64,000 nucleotides of DNA, from positions 23,461,501-23,525,500 of the forward strand of contig NC_135364.1 in the NCBI RefSeq assembly GCF_051622035.1, read 5' to 3'. The notes beneath the pieces were generated by a model. The model was not told where the DNA came from. It ran no database searches and worked only from the letters and a program-made list of their open reading frames with translations. Positions 46,352-64,000 of the stretch are shown piece after piece. Source of the stretch: Arctopsyche grandis (Eukaryota; Arthropoda; Insecta; Trichoptera; Hydropsychidae). Position numbers and translations under genes: made by a program. The stretch's first letter is position 1; every line of letters starts with the position of its first letter.

Positions 46352-46770
46352 TACATATATACCAGGAAGGCCTTACAGGTAAATCCCAATGCGCCTTCCT
46401 GGCCAATTACAAATACAAATGCAGCATTTTTATTATAAGTCGTTGAATTGCGAGACACTGAAAAAACTTGCAAATTAACGAGACATCTATGAATTGTACA
46501 TAAATTTTTATTGTACATCAATCAAATTTCAAATAGTGGTGACATAGTAGGTAGGAAGGATTTTTAGCCAATTTTTTTTTCCGGGAACCGTTTCAACAAT
46601 GAAATCAGAGAAAATTGGCAAACTCTGATAGGAAACGATCAACCTGGAGTCACAAATCCAGGTCTGACCAACAGCATACTCTGAAAAATTCATTTTCATT
46701 CAGGGATAGAACCCGGCACCTTCTTGACGGTAAGCAGAAGCTTAACGTCCGAGCTATGCTGCTGGCTAAT
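46352..46770 (-). mobile_element. SINE copy
   Basis: Complement of the 4511 copy over nearly its full length: CCAGGAAGGCCTTACAGGTA at the left (3' end), GTGACATAGTAGGTAGGAAG and CTGGAGTCACAAATCCAGG in the body, and CCGAGCTATGCTGCTGGCTA (tRNA-like head) at the right. It abuts the next Helitron. Confidence 0.8.
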
Positions 46771-47012
46771 ATGTAATTTCGAAAGAGACTTTGTATATAT
46801 GTATGTATGTATGTAAGTATTTTTGGTTGGGAACTTCGAAAACAAAATAAAGTTTACATGACGACGATTCTATTTTTTTTCCGATTCAAATAAATTAAAT
46901 AAACAAACAAATGAATATTTACTTTACTTGAATATTTATTTATTTATTTGGATTCGCCATGTTTAAGCTGTTTATATTACAAATACTGAGCGAAGCCGCG
47001 TAAAACAACTAG
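46770..47012 (+). mobile_element. short Helitron (family H1)
   Basis: TAATTTCGAAAGAGACTTTG near the 5' end, GAGCGAAGCCGCG hairpin and CTAG at 47009-47012 before T. About 240 bp. Confidence 0.75.
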
Positions 47013-48401
47013 TATATTATATACATATATAATATCACTATTCTGTGTGTCTGTCTGTGTATCTGAGATAACGCTCTTCGTACTATAATAGCCGTTTCGA
47101 TTCGATATACATATGTGCGTCTCAGCTAAACCACTGCCAACAAAACGTATACGAATATAATAACCGACACATTTCTTTTAATTTTTTTTTATTCAATAAC
47201 TTAATATGCCAACACCCCCATGCGATGGTATTTCATCGGTTAGAACACTAGTTTAAAAATAGTTCTGATGAAAAACTGGTTTGGTGATTATTGCTCACTA
47301 AAATGTCGATCACAGAACATCTGGCACCCGAAAATTCCATCCATCAAGATTTACCCTCGTGAAAAATATCATACTACCGAGAACTCGAGTGCCAGATAAT
47401 CCGTATTCGCGATTTTCGTGGCAAAGATTGTCGTGTGCGATCGCAATGTGCGTAATAATCCATTTACAAAAAAATTTTCACAATGTTTTTTTTTTAATTT
47501 ATTCTTCTGTGCTAATGATTCGGGCGAAACTCCTACATTATTTCGATCGTTTTTGAAACTTTGCCATTTTGCGCGGTTTGGTCACCGATAGAAATTTAAA
47601 TCGATTCCGCCAGTACGATGGTGAAAAATAATCGTAATAGACACGTTTAAAAATGCAAAATTTTTGAAGACGTTGACGTTTGATGGTTAATAGCCTAGTC
47701 TTGTCAGATTTTAATTGTTTAAACGCCTATAACATAATATTTTTCACACTATATTTTATAAAATTTGCTCTCATATATATATTTTACTTCACTGATAGGT
47801 TAATAAATAATAAAATGTGTTGACTTTATGTAGGCTTATGATGTATGAGTCATTTAGAGTTTTCGTGTTGTAATAATGTATGTTGGTGCTAATCGTATTT
47901 TAATGGAAAACAGATAACGATTATTTCCAATTCACGCTTGACAACGTCTGTTCGATAATCTATTAAAGATAAAATAAAACACACTAAAAGTTAATTTTAA
48001 GAAACCATCCTCGTTTACAGCCTCAGTTGAGTGTTTGTGGTTGCTGTAAACAGACGGTTCCACATCATTACCGGTATAATACTATATTATTTATTTGTGT
48101 AATGGTACATTGAGGTTAAACTCGTACCCCAAACTACATATAAATATTTTCCTTTTATTAATGTATCCAATTTTATGTATGTATATCAAGGTTCATTATT
48201 AAAAAAGTTTTCTAGTGAACCAGTTTTTTTTTGATAAATTTTTGCAATCTCTAAGTCATTGACTCTAAAACCAGAATTCGAATAAGTCAAAAGGATACAG
48301 TTTTTTGTTTTTATGCAAATTATTTTGTGGTCATTGACATATTCATACTAAAATTTGCATGGTGGTTTATAAATGAACTTTTTATGTGTATTTTTACAGA
48401 T
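47013..48401. other. upstream flank of the hexosaminidase gene, no coding exon
   Basis: Contains a Helitron-like start near 47030 (TCACTATTCTGTGTGTCTG) and MITE copy 2 of the GGTTCGGTGATT family at 47279-47467. The remaining 900 bp are AT-rich. The 5' untranslated exons and promoter of the gene are probably here or near 51.8 kb. Confidence 0.45.
47279..47467. mobile_element. MITE, GGTTCGGTGATTATT family, copy 2
   Basis: GGTTTGGTGATTATTGC at the left, GAACATCTGGCACCCGAA inside, AATAATCCATTTAC at the right. Diverged from the other copies. Confidence 0.65.
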
Positions 48402-48463
48402 ATGGGGTGGAGAGGATTCACGTTTTTGTTTCTCTTCCTCAGCATAGCTGTTACGAATATAAA
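48402..48463 (+). CDS. alternative first coding exon of hexosaminidase (signal peptide)
   Basis: An acceptor-like TTTTTACAG precedes the ATG and the exon ends AA|GTAAGT. It encodes MGWRGFTFLFLFLSIAV plus four residues, a textbook cleavable signal peptide. Its phase (two bases left over) is identical to the phase of the other first exon at 51888-52003, so both can join exon 2 at 52278 and complete the same Lys codon. It would give a secreted enzyme of about 605 residues. No transcript evidence. Confidence 0.75.
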
Positions 48464-48684
48464 GTAAGTTTTTTTTGTATTTAATTTATATTTATTATGT
48501 GTAATTTATACTCATATTCTATGAAAACATTTCCGAACATTTTGCATAGTACATTTTATATACTCATTCATGTGTATCAATCCATTTTACGTCTCATATT
48601 TATATGTATTTTTAATGTATTTTATAATTACCTTTCTTGACGGTTTTTCCTAATGTGATTTGTTGTATGTATATCTAAATGTAT

Positions 48685-49196
48685 GGTTCGGTGATTATTC
48701 CGCACAAAGAGATCTCGCAAACGCCACTAAAATCTCGATCGCGGAACATCTGGCACCCGAAAATTCCATTCATCGAGCGTTACCCACACGAACTATCATA
48801 CTAAAGAGAACTCGAATTCCATATATTCGATATTTGCGATTTTCATAACAACGATTGTCGTGCGCGCGATCGCAATGTGCCAAATAATTCGTTTACCCTA
48901 AATGTATATAATATACATTTGTACATACATATATCATAATTGTTTGCGATTTTTATCCCATTCTTAGTTATAATTTTATAATGTATTATTCGGTTCGGTG
49001 ATTATTGGTCACAAAGCGCTCGCCCAAAAGTCACTAAAATCTCTATAACGGAACATCTGGCAGCCGAAAAGCCCATCATACTAACGATAACTATCGTACT
49101 AATGAGAACTCGAGTGCCAAATATTCCGTATTTGTGATTTTCATGGCAAAAATTGTATTTTGGGCAATTGCAATGTGACTAATAGTACAATTACCC
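48685..49196. mobile_element. two tandem MITEs, GGTTCGGTGATTATT family, copies 3 and 4
   Basis: 48685-48898 and 48993-49196, same orientation, about 95 bp apart, both in the first long intron of the hexosaminidase gene. Copy 4 has well-matched ends: GGTTCGGTGATTATTGGTCA and the complement of GGGTAATTG...AATAGTCACAT. Confidence 0.75.
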
Positions 49197-49514
49197 TATT
49201 ATTCTCCTCTTATTTATTACATTGCTTTGACAAACGTAGAAACAGTCGTACCAATCCCAACTAAAGCGTTTTGACAGATGCAAGCGTTTTCTTTTCGATC
49301 TTAATCAATTATTATGATTAATCGACATGTTTTTTGTTTTAATTAAACTTACACAAAACGATGAATATAGAATAGATAATCTATGGATAGATAAGCTTTA
49401 TGTATGTTTGTAGATGGAATGATAAATATAGATATTATCGATATAGATATTTGAGTTCATTTCACGTCGCTATCTTATATTGATTTATTTACATATATAC
49501 ATATGTATGCATGT

Positions 49515-49770
49515 ACATATATACCAGGAAGGCCTGGTATATAAAAATTGAAAAACGCTAATTCGACATATTCGTTGTATGACGGTACTCGAGCGGCTAC
49601 AAGCCTCATTGCAATTTCTGTAAATATACAGCTTTCTGTATTTATACAGCTACCGCGAAATCCGTCTGGTGCAGCTACATATATGTAGCATCAAATATGA
49701 GCCATTGGCTTTTGTTCGAATTCCTGAGAAATCAGTGTACATATGTGCCTAAAGGTACATATTTTAATCA
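49515..49770. mobile_element. uninterrupted copy of the MITE that hosts the LINE
   Basis: GCTACAAGCCTCATTGCAAT, TACAGCTTTCTG and CAGGAATTCGAACAAAAG (here as complement) lie within one 240-bp piece. They match, in inverted order, the two edges flanking the LINE at 15.2 and 19.1 kb. A SINE-tail scrap (CCAGGAAGGCC) abuts its left side. Confidence 0.7.
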
Positions 49771-50984
49771 TATATACTGAAAATTTCTAATACAGTGGAA
49801 TCCCGTTGTATCATTATCCTCGATCTATCGACTGAACATCACCCTTCACACATTTCACCCCGATTGATTGGTTTTGTCAGTAAAACTGTCAGTAGAGATG
49901 TTAAATAAAATAGAGGCGAATGGGAAATAATAGAAAATAGGGATTAAACTTATAAAATCATCCAGTAAAACGTTTTTCCGGAAGTAAATTGGGAATTTTC
50001 CCATCCTTGCAGAAAATGAATGTCTGATGACTAAACACGTTTTAAACATATAAAACACGAGTTTATCGTTTTTTTTTTTTAATTGGTCGTTTGTTTAGAG
50101 CAGTACTTCCCAATTAATTCCCGGCCCCTAAAATTATAAAAAACATATTTATAATACACATATTTGAAAACCTACGGCCCCCAATTTGCGAAACACTGAT
50201 TTAGAGCTCCTAAAAACGATGACTGTAATTTACTAAAAAAAATATAAAAAACCTGCATGGTCAAAAACGAAAGGACTCAAGCCTCTGATACACATATAAT
50301 CATACGTACATATATATAAAATATTAAAAACGTTGATAACAGTCTTCACATGCTACCCAAAATATTTAAAGAAAAACAAATAAAGAAGAAAATAAAAAAA
50401 AAACAGTAAAAAATATTTAGGTTGGTGCTCACTTTTGTCCGAATTTATCCCAATTTGTTGTTAAACAAAAGGATTTCTATATGTATTTAAATTACATATT
50501 TGCATCGTCATAATCATCAAAAATTCAATAGTATCACTCTTTTATGATCTACAGCTAGATTTATTCAATTTTCTAGAATTCATGCCTATCGATTCTATTT
50601 AATTTCATCTCTTCAATAATTCGTCAGATTTATTTATTTATCATCTTGTTCTTTTCTTAACTTACTAGTTTACTACATATTGACATTATTTTAATAAAAT
50701 ACATAGATTTTAATATTCGATATAACAAAAGCACAAATTGTATTTCAGTCAATACAGCGTTAAGTTATGTATTTGTGCTTTTCTTTCGTTTTATTGATAT
50801 TTACATATTATATTATACTTAAGCTATTTTTATTGTTTTAAACGTATAGCTTCCATCTAAGTCTATTGTTTTTTTTCTTTTCTTTTCATCAATTGTATTA
50901 CTTATTGTGGTTGAAATATTTACAATTACTGATAATCTTTTTATTATATGCAAAGGTAAAACTTTCGGCTTATATAGCTTATTT

Positions 50985-51431
50985 AATATAAAATTTCAAA
51001 AGACACTTTGTATGTAAGGTTTGGGTGGTAGAATCCGTGACGTTATCGAAAAATTCTAATTTTCTATTACGACGAAATCGATATCGATTTCGATTCAGTT
51101 TTCGATTCCGATTCCTTTTTCAGCTCCTGTTCCGGATTATTTTTTCAGTTCCGATTCCCTTATAAAAAAAAAAATCATTGTGTGTGTTGTGTAATTGCTG
51201 ATTGGCTGTCGTTAATTTTTTGTTTCGATTCATATAAATTTAATAAAAAAAAAAGATTTACTATATATGTTAATAGTTAAGTTAATAGTTAAGTCAATTT
51301 AATTAAAAAAACTGAATATTCAAATAAAATAAAACTATTAAAATAAATTTAATAAAATGTTTACTATTAGATAAGCCATGTTTAAGCGGTTTATATAACA
51401 AATACCGAGCGAAGCCGGGTAAAACCACTAC
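50985..51431 (+). mobile_element. Helitron (family H1), about 445 bp
   Basis: AAGACACTTTGTATGTAAGG near the start; TTTAAGCGGTTTATATAAC and CCGAGCGAAGCCGGG hairpin near the end, which reads CTAC rather than CTAG. Intronic to the hexosaminidase gene in its secreted form. Confidence 0.7.
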
Positions 51432-51887
51432 TTAATTATATTTTAATGCTATAATATTTTTACTGTGTTAACACTTATTATAATCTCTAAATCTTCTAAT
51501 GATTTGGGGATATATTATATGTACATTCATTTATAATCATCTGTGTCTTAGAAAAGCTGTTTGAACTATAGACATATGATGATAATACTCATCTTTTCAA
51601 TGATTAAGTGCATACAGCATGTAATTATACAATTTTTATCAGACAATTAAAAGCTTTAAACATTACATATATGTTTTAAAATTGCCGTTGTAAAAAAAAC
51701 AAATGTATGGCTGCAATAAAAATTCATCGTATAACTAATATCCATTAATCTAACCTTATTATTGACATTCGATTGTATTGATAACGATAACAATGCTAAC
51801 CTCATAAAACTTAAATTTATACGGATATTTGTTTGAATTTGAATAGATGTGATCAGTGCCAGCTGAATTTCAACTGTGTGTGGTATA

Positions 51888-57023
<5,136 letters not shown>

Positions 57024-57247
57024 TTTGTGCAATTAACTCTATTATATAACAGCTGCTTTAATTACTGCACTCCTAATCTATATGACTTAAATAGAAAGCT
57101 GTACATTTTTTACATGTTATGTGATACTTATTTTTAAAATTATGCAATATTATACGAACAAGTTAAAATAAACGAAATATTTCTATTTTTAATCGAGTAT
57201 TTTTTTTATATTGTACTGTACCTAGACTTACTTGGTCTGAATGCTAA

Positions 57248-57777
57248 CCCTTTGAATGCTGACCAACGCCGATCGGCGTTTTGCCAACAAGTCTATGGGC
57301 CTGAAAAACGCCGATAGGCGTTGTATTTTGAGCATGTACAAAGTAAACAAGAATACTACCCGCTAAGCCTCTCCTGGCAGCATTGAACATGGGTCGTGTA
57401 ATCCGTGTCAACGTTTATAAAGACTGGTTTACACCTGAATTTATAACCATAGCAGAATTTCCAGATGGAAATCCCTAACTGCTGAGTATTTTAGATTGTG
57501 GCTTGGCATTTAGATTGTGAGCATTTCATTTTAACAACAATGAAGAAGATGGAACTAGTTTTGGAAAAATACATTATTTAATAGACTTCTATTGTTGCAA
57601 GTTATATTAGAGAGTCTAAACACACCTTTATAAAACTTGAAATCCTCGGCGGTACTTATCTAGGGTTTTTTTGGATTAGCTACAATTTTTATACTTGCTT
57701 TCTATTGGATTTCTAAATAATTCTAGTTGGATATGTTGGCGAAATTTTCAACAGTAAAGACTTCAGTACTCAAAGGG
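57248..57777. mobile_element. piggyBac-type MITE, copy 2 (CCCTTT family)
   Basis: Ends CCCTTTGAATGCTGACC and GTACTCAAAGGG with TTAA at 57778-57781 (left flank CTAA). Collinear with the complement of 5609-6163, including AACGCCGATCGGCGTT. It lies between the convergent hexosaminidase and TMEM50 genes. Confidence 0.82.
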
Positions 57778-58329
57778 TTAAAATTTGTGTTAAATAAATG
57801 CAGATCTACTGCTGAATATTGGCATTTGAAACTTCCTTCTAAATGTTAATAAAATGCAAGGTTTAATATGATTAACTTTGTTTCTGAGAAACTAAATCAA
57901 TAATAATTGCCCAATGATCAAACATTTTTAGTTTAGTTGAATTTAAATAACTTCATTGCAATAAGTGGATATTTCGCCGTTTTATTATGTTTAAAAATAT
58001 AAATAAAACGTCATTTTTTTTACATATGTATTGTATAATATAAGCATTATAAAGGTTATGTATTTATGTTTATTAAAATATTAATCTACACATTTGTTGA
58101 CTTAAAATAATGACAAAATACTTATTTCATTGATCAAAGTTTTTATGACGATGATGAAGCTCTTAAAAATGAATGGTTATAAAGATTTTCAAATGAACAG
58201 ATCTATAGCTTGTTTTATTCAAGTATGTAAATTTATATAATGAGATGAAATCTAATAAATTATCTAGTTAAAATAAAAAAAAATCGCTAGCATGATTAAA
58301 TATAGAAAGGAATCTTTGGAAGAAAATGT

Positions 58330-59040
<711 letters not shown>

Positions 59041-59193
59041 CTTGACAAGGAGAATAATATGATAGATGGAATGAAATCACAAAGCAACAGCGATCTAATA
59101 GTTGACGCTTTAAATGACAGCTGGTGTGTCACTGTGTAGCCGTAACATCAATATTCACGGCCATTATAAATACTTGTCTAAAGCTTAAAAAAT

Positions 59194-59380
59194 GGTAATT
59201 GGATTAATAGTCACATTGCGATCGCCCAAATGACAATTTTTGCCACTCCAATACGGAATATTTGGCACTCGAGTTCTCGTTAGTATGATAGTTATCGTTA
59301 GTATGATGCACTTTTCGGCTGCCAGATTTTCCGTTGTAGAGATTTTAGTGACTTTTGGGTGAGCGCTTTGTGACCGAGCC
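59194..59380. mobile_element. MITE, GGTTCGGTGATTATT family, copy 5
   Basis: Complement orientation to copy 4: GGTAATTGGATTAATAGTCA at the left and TTGTGACCGAGCC at the right, with GTTAGTATGATAGTTATCG inside. Confidence 0.75.
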
Positions 59381-59420
59381 TAAAAAATTAGTAAACGCGT
59401 TTATAAAGTTCAATATATTA

Positions 59421-59580
59421 TGGGGGATGAACGAATGAGACGACTGGCATGTTAATGCACGTGTTTATTATATGACAGCTGAAGGCAGAGTGAGTAGCGG
59501 CTCTCCGAACCCAAACGAGTTGATCTCCACTCGCAGGAAGGCAACCAAACTCGACCATGTCGTATAAGCGAGCCGCCACA
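59421..59580 (-). mobile_element. solo LTR of the 7874-8964 family
   Basis: The complement matches the LTR over its length (ACTCGACCATGTCGTATAAG, CGAGCCGCCACA at the end). No internal part is adjacent. ATAT flanks both sides. A few differences from the copies at 7874 and 8804 make it somewhat older. Confidence 0.8.
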
Positions 59581-59698
59581 ATATGAAATATTTTACATCA
59601 TAATTTACTTCAAATGGAAATTTCAAATTCATCTAGTAAAGAGGAAAGCAATAATTGATGGTAGAAGAGTTTCGGTAATTCGAATTCCCAACATGTAT

Positions 59699-61210
59699 TA
59701 GAGCAGGGGCTCCCAGCCTTTTTGTTCCCTAGAGCGCCTTATAAAATATCGGTAGGGCGGCGGGCACCACCTAGTTTTTCTAAGGATATTTATAATTGGA
59801 CAAGGGTAATAAATATTAAACAAAAATAATTTCAAAATAATAAAATTATTGTTCAAATTACATACACACAAAGAAACGTACATACAAAATGTAAGACTAA
59901 TGTAAATGTAAACAAAAAATACACATACAAAGAAAACATTTTATAGAAAAATATAATATCAATCTGTCAATGTGATCTTTGGAATTGCATTTCTTTGGCC
60001 AGTGCCTCATAATTAGGAGAGTATGACGATAATCCTGTTAGCAAACAATCATAAAGATGCTAATCGGTGAGTCGAGATCTATATCTTGATTTTATTAAAT
60101 TCATGTTTGAAACAATGCTTCGCTTAGATATGTCGAACCGAAAAATGATTTAATTTTATATGCCGGTTTTTTTTTCAAAAATGGGAACTTTTCTCTGTCC
60201 ATTGTATTCCAGAAGTCCTCTGATAATAAGTATTTTAGTAAAATATCATTCTTAAGGTCCAAAATTTCTAACTCTAGTTCTTCTGCCTTCCCTTGAACAA
60301 AATCTGCAATACATGCGGCTATTTCCATTACATTTATTTGGCAAGTAAACGGATTGATACAGAAGGAGACAATTGGCTCGATATTTGTAAACTGCAGAAA
60401 TCTCTCTTCAAACTGTTTTTGAAGCACTTGAAGGTGCTTAATAAATAATGACACGTTTAATTCATTGTCCTAGCATTTTCTCTATATGTGGGAAATGCAC
60501 GAGAGACTTGATCTGCAGATGTGATATCAACAAAACCAATTTTGCTTTAAATGAGTTTACAGAGCTTATCATTTCGGCTATATTTTTGTCTTTTCCCTGC
60601 AACTCCAAATTTAAAGAATAAAATTTTTCCATTGTGTCTGTGAGAAAAACCAAATCCACCAACAAGCAAGAGTCAGTTCATCAAAATTTTTACTTTTATC
60701 GTTTATAAATGTTTTTATTTCTTCAATTAAGCTCACAAATCTTGCAAGAACTTTACCTTTACTGAGCCAACGTACTTCAGTATGCAGGATGAGATCATGT
60801 TCTTTATCTTCAGTATCTTCTAACAGGGCCTTGAAAAGTCAATGTTGCAATGGAGCTACTCGAATAGAGTTGACTATTTTTGTAACTATTTTCATAACGT
60901 GTTCAAAGGGCAGTATTTTATTTACAAAACAGAGCTTCCTGATTGCCGTTAGCCTCTAGACAAGGCGCGACAAGTACAAGGACGAAAGCTAAGAAACCAC
61001 TCAAACATACGATATCGCAAACATACGTACGAATATAATAAACCTAGGCACTCAACAATGTTAAAACTCTAACAAATAAATAAAAATAATTTATATTTTT
61101 AATTAGTGTTGCTGAAAAAAATTCTGTCACGGTCAAATAGTGGCGGGCGCATACAAATCGGTCCGCGGGCGCCATGGCGCCCACGTGCACCATGCAACAT
61201 TATTTCGCAA
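59699..61210 (-). mobile_element. hAT transposon remnant (GTF2IRD2/ZBED-like transposase)
   Basis: Frames at 60101-60454 and 60462-60665 encode ELEILDLKNDILLKYL, FPFLKKKPAYKIKS, FGSTYLSEALFQT and LVDLVFLTDTMEKFYSLNLE, typical of hAT transposases of the GTF2IRD2/EPM2AIP1 type. The frames are shifted relative to each other and further upstream similarity is broken, so it is inactive. The left end (CAGGGGCTCCCAGCCTTTTT) and right end (GGGCGCCATGGCGCCCACGT) look like hAT termini. Confidence 0.75.
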
Positions 61211-61227
61211 AAAGCTACTTCGGGCAA

Positions 61228-61417
61228 GGTAATTGGACTATTCGTCACATTGCGGTGGTCACAAAGACAATTTTTGCCATGAAAATCGCGAATACACAAT
61301 ATTTGGCACACAAATTCTCGTTAGTATGATAGTTATCGTTAGTATGATGGACTTTTCGGCTGCCAGATGTTCCGTTATAGAGATTTTAGCGACTTTGTGA
61401 CCAGTAATCACCGAACC
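61228..61417. mobile_element. MITE, GGTTCGGTGATTATT family, copy 6
   Basis: GGTAATTGGACTATTCGTCA at the left, AGTAATCACCGAACC at the right, close in sequence to copy 5. It abuts a SINE piece on its right. Confidence 0.75.
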
Positions 61418-61424
61418 ATTTGTG

Positions 61425-61630
61425 GCAGCGGGTGGGATGATTTTTGCCAATTTGATGGAGTAACCGTTTCAACAATGAAATCAGATAAATTGGCAAACTC
61501 TAATAGGAAACGATCGACTTCACAAATATCCAACTCTGACCAGCAGCATTAAAGATTAGCATGAGATCGAAGCCAGTAACCTCTTAGTGCTAAACATAAA
61601 ATCAACCATCGAGCCATACTGGTGGCTATT
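61425..61630 (-). mobile_element. SINE fragment
   Basis: GTAACCGTTTCAACAATGAA, TTGGCAAACTCTAATAGG and ACCTCTTAGTGCTAAACAT-like words are the complement of SINE body and head. The 3' end is missing. Confidence 0.6.
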
Positions 61631-62189
61631 ATGTTTAATTATGAAAATTTTGGCCAGTCGCAGAAATCTTGGAATTTCTAAGAATCTTTAAACATTAATT
61701 TTTCGTGCTCCTGTCCATTACTAATGGATAACAAAATATTATTTTGCCCTTTATTGGCTTTGGTGTATTGTATGAAGTCAATGTACTAATAAGAAATTTC
61801 TTATATTGTTTTAATCTTTTGTATTTTAATATTATTTCAAAAATACAATACATATTTACATCACTAAATGTTCACATTATTACTATTACTTTAAAATAAT
61901 GTCATAGTAAAAAAATAATAGTTTAAAAAAACTTTGTATTATTAACTTAAATTAAAGTAATAGATATATTGATGGTTTTTAATAACTTATTATGCAAGTA
62001 GTATCACTAATAATTATGTTAAGCTACTAATAAATGCACTAATTTTAAGCTTCTATGAACAAGTTGTGGCATCGTCATCATCATCATATATGCATTAAAT
62101 CATATTTCTCTAGCACTCAACATTCAAATACATTTTTACATTAATATTATAACGTATTTTAATTAATGCTTTATATTGATTTGTTATTA
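61631..62189. other. 3' flank of nidogen, no gene seen
   Basis: AT-rich. It presumably includes the 3' untranslated region and poly(A) site of the minus-strand nidogen gene. Confidence 0.45.
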
Positions 62190-63311
62190 TTAGGTGCATA
62201 GTTGTTGTCCAACGGCTGGAATTCCACATACACATGATCGTCCTCCTTTACCATTCAAAAGACATAAATGAGTCTTTGGACATTGCCCATTATCATATTG
62301 ACATAAATTAGACAAAGAACGGCATTCGTTCAATACTGCAGCCATTCCATATAACTTATTTCCACTTCCACCTAATGGAACATCTATTGATGCTTGTTTT
62401 TGATTTGTAGATTTTTCCACACTCTCTACTTTTTGGCTGAAACAAAATAGGTATATTATATTTTCACAATAATCATATATGTATGTAGGGGTAGAATTGA
62501 AAGAAAGGCTGATGTATGGGCTATGGCTGAGAAAGGGTATGTTACGACTGATTGTGAGAAGGGGATTGAAAGGGGCAGGGATGTAACGGTCAGTAGCAGT
62601 TGGACCTGTGCTCCGCGCGGTTGGTCGCTAAACATGCCTGGAAACGCACGTGTTTGATCTTCACCTAAACCGCCACATCCCAACCGTAGTCCTGAACAGC
62701 GTCAACTGTCAGGAATCTCTACCACATATATGTGCCTTATTATTGATTAAATTGAATATGATAAAAAACAAGCTTACGTTGACCAATCAGTCCAATACAA
62801 ATGTGTTGGAGTTATTGCTAATCCGAATGGATATGTACAATCTGGAGCAACTGTCCGCCTTGACATGGTGTCAATTTGTATGCATTCAATCGACTTGGTT
62901 CCAGCATCTGCATAGCACAGCTCATCAGAGTCCCAATCGATTGCTAGTGAATTAGGCAAAGTGACGAATTCACCACTGAGGAAAATTTCTCTACCGGTGC
63001 CGTCCATATTAGCCCATTCAATTTTTGGACTCTTTCTATTCCAATCTGACCAGAAGATTTTTCTAAAAATCGGTACATTTTATTTATGCACATCAAGTTT
63101 AAAATTACATGTACAAAACAATTCAGATAGTTTTTTTACCCTTTATATGGATGAACGGCGATTCCTCTTGGATCGACTAAATCAGTATCGATTAAAGTTT
63201 TTCGCACCTTAGTTTCTAAGTTAGCAACTTCAACAGTATCTTTGCGAGAATCTGTCCAAAATATGTTCCTAGAAACCCAATCTATACTTATACCTTCCGG
63301 AGATATAATGT
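62190..63311 (-). CDS. Ndg: nidogen (entactin), C-terminal three exons
   Basis: Exons 63311-63140, 63062-62778, 62436-62190, in phase; upstream exons are beyond the right edge or not found. It encodes LDL-receptor class B (YWTD) repeats: ISPEGISIDWVSRNIFWTDS, DPRGIAVHP, IFWSDWNRKSPKIEWANMDG, LPNSLAIDWDSDELCYADAG, then THLYWTDWS, forming a propeller. A C-terminal EGF-like module follows (NECRSLSNLCQYDNGQCPK ... CVCGIPAVGQQLC). The order and the DAGT...IEC segment fit nidogen better than LRP receptors, and no transmembrane segment follows. Nidogen is a secreted basement-membrane protein that binds laminin and collagen IV. The last intron (62437-62777) holds a GC-richer stretch of unknown nature. 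Confidence 0.85.
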
Positions 63312-63459
63312 CTGAAATATGTAAATTTATATACATACACTTTTAAATATAAATAATTATGATATTTTCAATACTTGTAATTAATATTTTATTATTAACA
63401 TATAAGTACGGCTTTTTTTAGCTGTTTCTTATACTTTTATGACTTCCGGTATGTTTAGG

Positions 63460-63850
63460 GTGACCACATTTCCCAGGACTCCCTGTTCCAAAAAATTGTC
63501 CCCGCTATAGAAAAAAGTGTCCAAAAATTTTATAATTTTTCCCTCGATTAACTATTTTAATATTGTCAAGGAATAATAATTTTTTTTCAGAATGTACAAT
63601 TCTTGTGAACAAGTTTAAAATAAAAATAATAGAATAATCGAAGTTCATGCGCCGCAGGCAGATTTTTTTTGAAACGTAAAATAAGCAAATAAAATAACTA
63701 CAAATTTTCAAAAGTAGAATTGTTATCTTTAAAAGGACTGTACGTTCTGTTAAAATTACAATATCTACATAACAAAAGAAGAAATCAAAATTTACAGTTG
63801 TACATAATTTTTGCAACTAAAAGAATATCTTTTTGGAAAATTTGTAGATA
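63460..63850. mobile_element. hAT-like remnant, copy 2, in a nidogen intron
   Basis: TAGGGTGACCACATTTCCCA, then AAAAATTTTATAATTTTTCC, AATATTGTCAAGGAATAAT and CAATTCTTGTG, collinear with 43960-44330. Non-coding. Confidence 0.65.
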
Positions 63851-64000
63851 TTTTACACTTATTTCAAAATAATTATGATAAAAATGATAGCACATAGCGA
63901 TTATTATGTTATAAAGAAATTTATATGTTACTTTAAAACGAATATATTGTATGCAAATGTATATTTATATAATAATATTTGTTTTTGGGGAAACAAATAG

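Noticed and set aside
62190-63311. An LDL-receptor-related protein (LRP or vitellogenin receptor)
   Set aside because: The C-terminus ends right after one EGF-like module, with no transmembrane or NPxY tail, and the last YWTD repeats fit nidogen better.

Overview
The window looks like an insect nuclear genome. It has AT-rich intergenic DNA, short GT-AG introns, zinc-finger genes with the insect ZAD domain, a GH20 hexosaminidase of the insect chitin-degrading type, a nidogen, and dense non-LTR, LTR, Helitron, hAT, piggyBac-type MITE and tRNA-SINE repeats. A holometabolous insect is most likely; I cannot name the order. A complete DNA polymerase beta gene argues against Drosophila, which lacks it. 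I built all gene models from splice signals and protein similarity by eye, with no transcript or database support.

Layout. 1-3 kb: LTR-like repeats, a LINE 3' piece and a piggyBac-type MITE. 3.1-7.6 kb (-): a nine-exon ZAD/C2H2 zinc-finger gene of grauzone type. 7.8-13.7 kb: two LTR elements and two copies of a palindromic MITE. 13.9-20.6 kb (+): a ten-exon paralogue of the first gene, facing away from it. Its intron 4 holds a LINE with two open frames, itself inserted in a MITE. 21.0-21.4 kb: a solo LTR. 22.1-25.9 kb (-): DNA polymerase beta, followed after 108 bp on the same strand by BLOS2. 27.4-32.2 kb (+): a RECQ5-type helicase, divergent from polymerase beta. 32.7-36.7 kb (-): TFIIE beta, convergent with RECQ5. 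37-48 kb: no gene seen; Helitrons, hAT pieces, a large palindrome, and a Helitron carrying about 1.6 kb of GC-rich tandem arrays. 48.4-57.0 kb (+): beta-N-acetylhexosaminidase with two alternative first coding exons. 58.3-59.0 kb (-): a TMEM50 protein. 59.2-61.6 kb: MITEs, a solo LTR and a hAT remnant. 62.2-63.3 kb (-): the last three exons of nidogen, whose gene continues past the right edge.

How the genes relate. Polymerase beta (base excision repair) and RECQ5 (recombination and transcription-linked helicase) start head to head about 1.5 kb apart, and RECQ5 and TFIIE beta both act around RNA polymerase II. Nothing shows they are co-regulated. The zinc-finger pair is clearly an inverted duplication with matching exon structure. 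I found no CRISPR array, operon or bacterial-type system. The strongest leads are the switchable N-terminus of the hexosaminidase, the inverted ZAD pair with its nested insertions, and the GC-rich array inside a Helitron.
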